Positions 58,098-64,000 of a DNA stretch of 64,000 nucleotides are shown here, piece by piece. Position 1 is the stretch's first letter; every line of letters begins with the position of its first letter. The notes below the pieces were generated by a model. That model ran no database searches. It was not told the origin of the DNA and was given only the letters and a program-made list of their open reading frames with translations. Source of the stretch: Haloechinothrix halophila YIM 93223. GTDB lineage: Bacteria > Actinomycetota > Actinomycetes > Mycobacteriales > Pseudonocardiaceae. The stretch lies in NCBI RefSeq assembly GCF_000504245.1, contig NZ_KI632509.1:2647751-2711750 (forward strand), given 5' to 3'. Both the position numbers and the translations under genes were made by a program.

Positions 58098-59488
58098 GAG
58101 CGCCCCCTTATGTTCCAGCGTTTGGCCGTGGCTGCGGGCGCAGGGAGAAGACCCCAGTTGCGCAGCACCGGCGTGACTGCTTCGCGCAGGCGTGCCGGCG
58201 TGTGGGCGGACGTGATTCCGGCTGCGGCGAACTCGGCGTCGTAGGGCACGAACACCGCGTTCTCAACCAGTCCGGACACCCGGCGCCCCGCAGCACCAGC
58301 GACTCCCTCGGGCCAGCGCTTCGCGCCCATCACCACCAGTTGCACCGGTGCGATCACCGCGGCGCAGGCGACCCATGGGTCCAGCCGCGCCAAGATCTGC
58401 TCAGCGTGCAGCAGCGACGGCCGGGACGGCCGGACGACCAGTACCGGTCGCGGCTGGGGCGTTCCTCGCCGCAGCCATTCCCCTGCTCCGGAGAGCGGGT
58501 GCGCCGCGATTCGCCAGGGGTCGTGACCCAGGTCGACGACGGTCGCGTGCAGGTGCCGCACGGGTGGCCGCCAAAACCGTGGCGGCGGCACAGCGCCGGG
58601 CGCGACCACCGGCAGTGCGGTCTCAAGTCGCGCCAGCAAGGCCTGCGCACGCCAGGAATAGCGGATGTTGACATGCGGGTTCGGCCGGATGCGCCACGGG
58701 CCCTCCGACCGAGCCGCAATCGCCAGCCCCGACCGGGGCGGGTCAGCAGGGTCGACCATCAGCGTGCAGCGCTGCGACATCTGCAGCACATCAGCGAGCA
58801 GGGCGGCCAGCACCGACGCCCCGGCACCAGGCGAACCGGCCAGCACCGGGATGACGGTGCCGAAGCCGGACCAGTCGACTGGGTCAGACACCGTCGACGG
58901 CAGACCCTGACGTTGCATGGTGGCGGCGGCAGCGACCTTGGCGGACACAGGGCGGCCCGCGCCACCGTCGTGACTGGCGCCCTCGGCGGCGTTCTCCTGG
59001 CCCTGTTTGTCTCCGTGATCAGCGGGCATGTCGGCGTTGCCCTGGAGGGCGGGGGCTGCGGCGGCAGCCTCGGCGAGCATTCCGGCTTCCAGCGCAGCCA
59101 CCGTGTCGGCGGCGGGCAGTTGTGGCCACGTTCGCCGGGCGGTCTGCGCGAGCTCGGCCTCGAGAGCACGCACGCACTCGGGATCGACTGGCGCGTGAGC
59201 CGGTCCGGCGAGTGGCATTGGTTCTCCCTCCGGGAGCGCGGCGGGGGCCACCGGTGCTTGGAGGTCTGGAGCACACCGCCGGTGGGTGGCGTGGTTGGCC
59301 GTATGCTCCGGCGATGCCATCGAGCTGGAGCTCGTCTGCGCGGCTTGCCGGGCCTCGCGCTCCGCTGCCGGTCCGCCGGGAGGCGGGGGCGGACGCAACC
59401 CATGCACGTGTGCGATGTCGCGGGGCAGTGCGGCCGCGGCGCCACGGAAACCGTTGCGCCCCAAGGGATTGTTCTTTGCTGCGGCCAT
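58094..59488 (-). CDS. MinD/ParA-like transfer-associated ATPase-fold protein
   Basis: 464 aa, ATG 59488 with AGGAG seven bases upstream. The first 200 residues are Pro/Ala-rich and disordered. The domain from about 225 has VIPVLAGSPGAGASVLAALL (a P-loop-like turn in which the Walker Lys is replaced by Ala), then TLMVDPADPPRSGLA, HATVVDLGHDPWR, and VACAAVIAPVQLVVMGAKRW. Without the Lys it may bind but not hydrolyse ATP. First gene of the transfer operon, as similar genes are in actinobacterial elements. Confidence 0.68.
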   Translation of the reverse strand: MAAAKNNPLGRNGFRGAAAALPRDIAHVHGLRPPPPPGGPAAEREARQAAQTSSSSMASPEHTANHATHRRCAPDLQAPVAPAALPEGEPMPLAGPAHAPVDPECVRALEAELAQTARRTWPQLPAADTVAALEAGMLAEAAAAAPALQGNADMPADHGDKQGQENAAEGASHDGGAGRPVSAKVAAAATMQRQGLPSTVSDPVDWSGFGTVIPVLAGSPGAGASVLAALLADVLQMSQRCTLMVDPADPPRSGLAIAARSEGPWRIRPNPHVNIRYSWRAQALLARLETALPVVAPGAVPPPRFWRPPVRHLHATVVDLGHDPWRIAAHPLSGAGEWLRRGTPQPRPVLVVRPSRPSLLHAEQILARLDPWVACAAVIAPVQLVVMGAKRWPEGVAGAAGRRVSGLVENAVFVPYDAEFAAAGITSAHTPARLREAVTPVLRNWGLLPAPAATAKRWNIRGRS

Positions 59489-59979
59489 GTGATTCTCCTT
59501 CCGCCGCGCGGGTGTAGTGACGTCGCTGCGGGTGATCTGGGCGCGCTGAACCAAGCCCTCGTGGTGATGGACACCGGTCGAGGCGCGGTAGCGAATGTCT
59601 GCTACACGCGCAGGCGGCACGTCCTGGCTGGTCGAATGCGAGGCAGAACGTGCGGCACCACGTCACGGCGTCCGAGTTCGAATATCACCACGTGACGGGG
59701 TGGCGATGGCCGGACCGTCATGCCGTGCCCGCTTGTCAGCGATTGGCGGACCGCTGACTCTGCTCCTGCGCATGCTTGGTTGTATCCGCCGTTTCGGACG
59801 GCGGTACCGTCGGCGCGGTCCTGCTACGAGGCGGCAGCTGGATCGCGAAGTCTGCGTGTTCGGTGTTGCACTGACACCTCCTGCGGTGCCGACGCCTACA
59901 GTCGGCTTTGCTTTGGCCACCACCACAGGTGACTCGATGATGCGCAAGCGGGTCCTGACCAGGACCTTCCGGAGATTAC
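59489..59979. other. Long leader/intergenic region of the transfer operon
   Basis: 491 bases without a convincing gene. One open frame on the + strand (59595-60005) is Arg-rich and lacks a ribosome site. A GAGTTCGAAT segment near 59668 recalls a tRNA T-loop but no tRNA can be folded around it. Could hold the transfer operon's untranslated leader or oriT. Confidence 0.4.
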
Positions 59980-60048
59980 GTCCACGTCAGTTGCCGTCAC
60001 GCTAGACTTAGGATATGCCTCATGCACAGAATGTCAACTGGTGTGGAC
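59980..60048. promoter_or_regulatory. Inverted operator pair, copy C (transfer operon/XRE control region)
   Basis: GTCCACGTCAGTTG at 59980-59993 and TCAACTGGTGTGGAC at 60034-60048, separated by 40 bp. The spacer has CTAGACTTAGGATATG, with -10-like hexamers. It lies between the transfer operon (- strand) and the XRE gene (+ strand) and is the best candidate for the element's main switch. Confidence 0.72.
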
Positions 60049-60133
60049 GCAGTCGGGTTGATGATCTATGTTGGGCAACCAAGAGAGCACGGTGCGTCCG
60101 TGAGTTTCCGAATCGACTGAGGAGGCGGGTGCC

Positions 60134-60553
60134 GTGGCGGAGGCACTGACGCTGGCAGCCATCATCGACAAGCTCTTCCGAACCGTTAGGCGGGCCAACG
60201 GCAAAGAGCACTCCATGGAGGAGGTTGCACGCTGGTGCGCAGACTGGTTGCGGCGACGCGGCGAGGGCGGCACCTTTTCCAAGGAGTACGTCCGCCAGCT
60301 CCGCTCCGGCGTCAAGACCAACCCAACCAAGCGCCACTTGGAGTCGCTAGCTGCCTTCTTCGAAGTCGACCCGGCGATCTTTCTCGACAGTGAGCGATCA
60401 GCGGAGATTCAGGCGGATCTCGACTTGGCTGTGGCTATCCGCGACGCTGGCGTCTCAGCGCTGGCGCTGCGCGCGGTCAGCCTCACCCCTGATGATCGTC
60501 AGAAGGTCCTCGAACTCATGCAAAGTCTGCAGAACGACAAAGACCAGCAATAG
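60134..60553 (+). CDS. EspR-like XRE-family transcriptional regulator
   Basis: 139 aa from GTG 60134 with GAGGAGG upstream. Residues 5-80 form an extended HTH like mycobacterial EspR (AAIIDKLFRTVRR, SMEEVARWCADWLRRRG, FSKEYVRQLRSGVKTNPTKR, LESLAAFFEVDPAIFLDSE). A C-terminal dimerisation helix region follows (AVAIRDAGVSALALRAVSLT, DDRQKVLELMQSLQNDK). EspR binds distant site pairs as a dimer of dimers. The paired sites at 59980-60048 just upstream fit autoregulation and control of the transfer operon (inference). Confidence 0.83.
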   Translation: MAEALTLAAIIDKLFRTVRRANGKEHSMEEVARWCADWLRRRGEGGTFSKEYVRQLRSGVKTNPTKRHLESLAAFFEVDPAIFLDSERSAEIQADLDLAVAIRDAGVSALALRAVSLTPDDRQKVLELMQSLQNDKDQQ

Positions 60554-60569
60554 CGACCGGGATGAGACG

Positions 60570-61472
60570 TCACAGATCCAGGCCGATCGGTGCGCCTCCG
60601 GCCGCCGAGGTCATGGCCTCCAGCGTCCCGGTGAAGTCCAGCGGGTAGTCGTGCGTCTCGGCATGGGCCACACGCAGATTGACGGTATGACGCTCGGCCT
60701 CCGCCCAATGCGGCCAACGCTGACAAGCCTGCCGGTGCAGCGCATCGAAGTCCGGTTCGTCGACGTCGGCCACCGCATCCAGCAGCCACCGCAAGTAGTC
60801 GGCGACCGTGCCGGTCACGTTATCGGCCGGGGTCGCCACCGGGCCGTGGCCGGGCACCAGATGGGCGGCAGGGAAGCCTTCCAACCATTCCAGCGCGTCC
60901 AGCCAGCCCAGGACCGATCCCGACAACGCCAGCGGAGTCATTCCGTGGAACAGCAGGTCACCGGTGAACAACACGCCCTCGGAGGCCACCCATACCACCA
61001 AGTCTCCCGCGGTGTGGGCCGTCTGCGGCACGGGCAGCACTTCGACGTCGACCGTTCCGGTGCTCACGCTCAGCGGCGCGGCGACCGTCTCGATCGCCGG
61101 TGGCGGCGTGATGTCGCCCCAGCCCGAGCAGCAGATAAAGGTTTCCGGGTAGGTGTGCGGCCCGGCGGCGATTTCCCGTGCGGCGGCTGAGGTCGCCAGC
61201 ACCCGGCCTCCACCCCGGGCGACCAGCCCGGCGCCGTTGACGTGGTCGCCGTGGGCGTGCGTCAGCGCCGCCACCACAGGTGCACCGGGATACCCGGACG
61301 AACGTGCCGCCGCGAGCAGTGCCCGTGACCGCACCTCGGTAGCGCAGGTGTCAACCACGACAGTGTTCTCCGGACCGCAGATCCAGCCCGCGTTGTTGAC
61401 GAACCAGCCGCCGCGCTGGCACCACGCCGACGTATGCACGCCGAGGGATACGGAGAAGGCGGTGGTGGCCAC
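60570..61472 (-). CDS. Metallo-beta-lactamase-fold hydrolase
   Basis: 300 aa from GTG 61472 with GGGAGG nine bases upstream. The zinc site shows THAHGDHVNG (HxHxDH), a later His in PQTAHTAGDLVVW, Asp in FTGDLLFHG and His in LVPGHGPV: a full ligand set. The C-terminal helical part contains PHWAEAERHTVNLRVAHAET. Related enzymes include lactonases, quorum-quenching hydrolases and cyclase-like proteins; no subfamily assigned. Last gene of a three-gene - strand unit with the PAS-type and SDR genes, facing the XRE gene end to end. Confidence 0.85.
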   Translation of the reverse strand: MATTAFSVSLGVHTSAWCQRGGWFVNNAGWICGPENTVVVDTCATEVRSRALLAAARSSGYPGAPVVAALTHAHGDHVNGAGLVARGGGRVLATSAAAREIAAGPHTYPETFICCSGWGDITPPPAIETVAAPLSVSTGTVDVEVLPVPQTAHTAGDLVVWVASEGVLFTGDLLFHGMTPLALSGSVLGWLDALEWLEGFPAAHLVPGHGPVATPADNVTGTVADYLRWLLDAVADVDEPDFDALHRQACQRWPHWAEAERHTVNLRVAHAETHDYPLDFTGTLEAMTSAAGGAPIGLDL

Positions 61473-61496
61473 GATCCGTCAGCCTCCCGGTTGGGC

Positions 61497-62579
61497 TCAG
61501 TCGCGGTCTGCAAGGGTGACTCGGCACAGCACGTGATGCGGATCGCCGCTGGAGATCCGCAGGCCGGTGCCAGTGAACGCCACGGTACGCCAGCCACCGT
61601 CGATCGCGGCGAACCGCACCCGCACCGGGCCGACCGCGCCACTGGGTTGCGCGACGGTGTCCTTGAGGAAGTTCCGCAGGGCCCGCATGTCGTCAGGATG
61701 CATCATCTCGGGCAGATGCCGGTGCGCAGGGAGCTTGACCCCGAGCTCGCGAAAGTTCTTCGAGGTCAGGTAGATGTGCTCGTACTCCGTGTCGATCGCG
61801 CACAGCGGATCCGCCGCCAATGCGAATGCCGCATCCATGACGCCGGCGGTACTCGGCGGCGGCGCGTCGGCGACGTCGGCCACGCGGACGCTGACGCCTC
61901 GGAACCACTTGTCGGTCCCGTGGTCGGCGACGTAGCTGCGGCCGGACAGCCGGAGTCGGTGGACCTCTCCTGTGGCTGGCGCGCGAACCCGGTAAGAGTG
62001 AATGAACAGCGCGTCCGTCTCGGCGTGGATGAAGGCGTCGAGCACCCGGCGCATTTCCGCACGGTCGCTGTCGAGGATCAGCTCGTCGAGCCACTGTGGA
62101 CCCTCCCACCATTGCCACTGGGGCGCATCTGGCATGTCGGACCCTGGCCTAGGCATCCCGTAGACGTCGTAGAGGGTTGGTGACCAGTAGGTACGCATTT
62201 GCTGGTCAGGACCGGGCGGTGTGACCCGCCACTCCCAGCTCCCGATCATCGGCTCGGGCGGAAACTCCGTGTCATTGGGGCCGTAACAGCCCAGGATGGC
62301 GAGTGGTTGCTCGCTAACGGGACCCTTAATCGGCGTGACCCGCGTTCGCCAGAACCGGCCTGCGTGGCGCGCGCTGTCGGTGCGCGTGTGACCATCGACG
62401 GCGGCATTGCGCATCCGCGGGATCAGCACCTGTCGGGCGGTCGGGTCCAGCGCTGTGCGTGGCGAGGTGCCCCGATACAATGCGGACCCGATCGACAGCA
62501 ACTGAAGGCGGGCGTCGATCAGCACCCATTCGTTCGCATGCTGTTGCTTGGCCGCCTCCGTCGGTCCCTTGCTTGCCAT
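61497..62579 (-). CDS. PAS/GAF-like sensory protein
   Basis: 360 aa, ATG 62579. The central and C-terminal parts contain two PAS-like units. One includes TYWSPTLYDVYGMPRPGSDM and RLRLSGRSYVADHG. The second has AAFALAADPLCAIDTEYEHI, YLTSKNFRELGVKLPAHRHL and MHPDDMRALRNFLKDTV, the usual PAS/PAC order. No kinase or output domain. It may sense a ligand and regulate the neighbouring enzymes through protein contacts. Mycobacterial-type proteins of this layout exist without known role. Starts 23 bases after the SDR gene. Confidence 0.7.
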   Translation of the reverse strand: MASKGPTEAAKQQHANEWVLIDARLQLLSIGSALYRGTSPRTALDPTARQVLIPRMRNAAVDGHTRTDSARHAGRFWRTRVTPIKGPVSEQPLAILGCYGPNDTEFPPEPMIGSWEWRVTPPGPDQQMRTYWSPTLYDVYGMPRPGSDMPDAPQWQWWEGPQWLDELILDSDRAEMRRVLDAFIHAETDALFIHSYRVRAPATGEVHRLRLSGRSYVADHGTDKWFRGVSVRVADVADAPPPSTAGVMDAAFALAADPLCAIDTEYEHIYLTSKNFRELGVKLPAHRHLPEMMHPDDMRALRNFLKDTVAQPSGAVGPVRVRFAAIDGGWRTVAFTGTGLRISSGDPHHVLCRVTLADRD

Positions 62580-62602
62580 CGACTCCCCCCTCCAGCTCCC
62601 GA

Positions 62603-63313
62603 TCAGTAGCCCATCGCCGCGCCACCGGTGACCGGGATCGTGGCACCGGTGACGAAGGTGGCGTCCGCGACCCAGCTCACCGCGCTGGCAATCTCGTCGG
62701 GGCGAGCGAGGCGTCCCAGAGGAACCTCGCTGATCAGCTGTTCGCGGGCCTGGTCGGTCATGGCTGCCACCATGTCGGTGTCGGTCGGGCCCGGCGCGAC
62801 CACGTTGACCCGAATGTTCTTGGCCGCGTACTCCTTGGCCGTGGAGCGAGCTAAGCCTTCCAAGGCTGCCTTGGATGAGCTGTAGTTGACCTGGCCGGGG
62901 GCGCCCGCGCGCGCCGACGCCGACGACACGAGCACGATTGAACCCTTGCGTTTGCGCAGCATCGGCTTAATCGCTTGGCGGACCACTCGGAACGCCCCTA
63001 CCTGGTTGGTTTCGATCACGTCGCGGTAGTCATCTTCGCTCATCCGTAACAGCAACGTGTCGCGTGTGATGCCGGCGTTGTAGACCACGATCTCCGGAGC
63101 TCCGTGTGCCTCCGTGACCTGGTCGAACGCCTGCTCAATACTTGCCGGGTCGGTGACGTCCATCTGGACGCCGAGAACTTTTTCCACGTCGACGCCCGAA
63201 CCACGATGCGTAGCGGCCACCTGATCTCCCGCGGTGAACGCTTGCGCGATCGCTGCTCCAATCCCGCGGCTCGCCCCTACTACCAGTACAGATCGTCCGA
63301 GTTCGCTCTCCAT
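62603..63313 (-). CDS. Short-chain dehydrogenase/reductase (FabG-like)
   Basis: 236 aa, ATG 63313. Classical SDR: NAD(P)-binding VLVVGASRGIGAAIAQAF, the YNAGITRD (NAG) motif, catalytic Ser in IVLVSSASA and NYSSSKAALEG (YxxxK), and VNVVAPGPTDTDMV. Length and C-terminal TGATIPVTGGAAMGY resemble 3-oxoacyl-ACP reductases. First gene of the SDR-PAS-MBL unit, perhaps a small metabolic or signal-modifying cassette. Whether it belongs to the element or host chromosome is not clear. Confidence 0.88.
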   Translation of the reverse strand: MESELGRSVLVVGASRGIGAAIAQAFTAGDQVAATHRGSGVDVEKVLGVQMDVTDPASIEQAFDQVTEAHGAPEIVVYNAGITRDTLLLRMSEDDYRDVIETNQVGAFRVVRQAIKPMLRKRKGSIVLVSSASARAGAPGQVNYSSSKAALEGLARSTAKEYAAKNIRVNVVAPGPTDTDMVAAMTDQAREQLISEVPLGRLARPDEIASAVSWVADATFVTGATIPVTGGAAMGY

Positions 63314-63662
63314 GCAGCTAGGCTAATTGATCTTGACGCCGCTCGCTGGCCATGGCACGACCGGGTGAATCCTGGGCCACGCCAGTTGATTACGACTTAC
63401 ACTAGACGTCCACATCGCTTTGATCTTCGTGCTCTACGCGCGCTGATCATCAGCCCGCTCCCTGTCGACTCGGGGCGTGGCCGATCCGGCACAAGTGGAT
63501 TCGGCTGTACGCACGACGCAGGATGGGGCCCGCTTTCCTCTCTGCCGCGCAAGAACCGGACGGCATGCCCATGGCCGTCGTGGTGAATCATGCGTGAGCG
63601 CGCGGGACTTCGCATCTGCTCCTTTCTGGAGGTACCGCCGGGTCAGACGGGAGGTCTTGGAC
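63314..63662. other. Divergent intergenic region
   Basis: 349 bases between the SDR gene (-) and the metallopeptidase gene (+). No gene seen. GTCCACATCG at about 63408-63417 is a partial match to the operator site, and CTAGAC lies beside it as in operator copy C. Promoters for both directions are expected here. Confidence 0.4.
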
Positions 63663-64000
63663 ATGAGCATCACTCCGGACGACGCGACGGCACGGTGCGA
63701 GGAGATGATCGGCACACTGGTCATTCCCCGCCCGTTCGACATCGATCGCTTCCTGGCCATCCTGGCCGAGAAGCGAGGCAAACGCATCGAGCTCGTCCCG
63801 GCCAACCTGAGCGCGGAACAACCGTGCGGAATGCGGATCAGCACCGTCGAGGTCGACTACATCGTCTGCGCCTACAACGTGCCACCGCTGCAATCGCAGC
63901 ACACGGTGATGCATGAGGTCGGCCATCTGCTGTTCAACCACGGCACCGCCAGTTCCGGCTGCGGCGAAGCGCAGCGCGTGGCCAACGCTGACGCACTCCA
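63663..64000 (+). CDS. ImmA/IrrE-type metallopeptidase, C-terminus beyond window
   Basis: ATG 63663 with GGGAGG upstream; the frame is open at the window end (112 residues seen). MSITPDDATARCEEMIGTLV, then DIDRFLAILAEKRGKRIELV and YIVCAYNVPPLQSQHTVMHE, completing the zinc-protease motif HEVGHLLFNH. ImmA-type proteases cleave the cognate XRE repressor to switch on an integrative element (known for ICEBs1). In actinobacteria such genes often follow an XRE gene directly; here the SDR-PAS-MBL unit lies between. Confidence 0.82.
   Translation, partial: MSITPDDATARCEEMIGTLVIPRPFDIDRFLAILAEKRGKRIELVPANLSAEQPCGMRISTVEVDYIVCAYNVPPLQSQHTVMHEVGHLLFNHGTASSGCGEAQRVANADAL

Noticed and set aside
59595-60005. 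Possible gene or tRNA (GAGTTCGAAT near 59668) upstream of operator pair C
   Set aside because: No acceptor, anticodon or T stem can be paired around the T-loop-like bases, and the open frame has no ribosome site and skewed composition.
1-64000. CRISPR array
   Set aside because: The repeats seen are spaced by whole genes, are palindromic or leader-like, and lack regular short spacers and cas genes.

Overview
The window is GC-rich actinobacterial DNA with GTG and ATG starts and ATGA/GTGA start-stop overlaps. Family content suggests a Pseudonocardiales-like host. It reads as most of a conjugative integrative element (or integrated plasmid). It has two tyrosine recombinases, a primase-polymerase, SSB, a 1632-aa MobF relaxase, a type IV secretion-like operon, an EspR-like XRE regulator and an ImmA-type metallopeptidase. 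No tRNA, rRNA or CRISPR array was seen. The element's ends were not located: the first recombinase is cut by the left edge and the metallopeptidase by the right edge.

Layout. 1-2.8 kb: two convergent paralogous recombinases and an AbrB-like regulator. 3-9.3 kb: a MetE-like gene with a small zinc protein, then a graveyard of decayed copies of genes that exist intact elsewhere in the window. 9.4-28.8 kb: about 25 mostly uncharacterised cargo genes on the + strand (DUF3560, DUF932, an adenine methyltransferase, zinc-knuckle proteins, tiny membrane peptides), ending in a primase-polymerase. 29.07-32.2 kb: an IS21-type element with an 8-bp target duplication, whose istB is replaced by an ArsR/monooxygenase/ACT cassette. 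32.4-37.5 kb: SSB and small cargo genes. 37.8-42.7 kb: relaxase. 43-48.3 kb: IS701 debris and a visibly AT-richer island encoding a small membrane protein and a 930-aa secreted amidase-like protein. 48.5-59.5 kb: transfer operon on the - strand. 60-64 kb: regulator, a metallo-beta-lactamase-fold/PAS/SDR operon, and the metallopeptidase.

The strongest unexplained signals are three repeated non-coding families. (1) Thirteen leaders at 11.2-26.1 kb each carry a hairpin with a near-invariant ACCGACCAA(A) loop and a variable, compensatorily paired stem. Each is followed by a GAAACCGAGTGA box 10-17 nt before a start codon. One copy (21.5 kb) has lost its nearby start. (2) Six long inverted repeats of about 85-130 bp, plus two half copies, lie between genes and often directly precede the leader motif. 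(3) A 15-bp operator-like site, TCAACTNATGTGGAC, occurs as inverted pairs 39-40 bp apart in three intergenic regions, including the one between the transfer operon and the XRE gene. Single copies occur before the relaxase and one other gene. Together these suggest one regulatory network: an operator regulon for transfer genes, and a cis-RNA regulon for cargo genes. Frameshifts are frequent in the cargo region (4-34 kb) but absent from the relaxase and transfer operon, which argues for real cargo decay.
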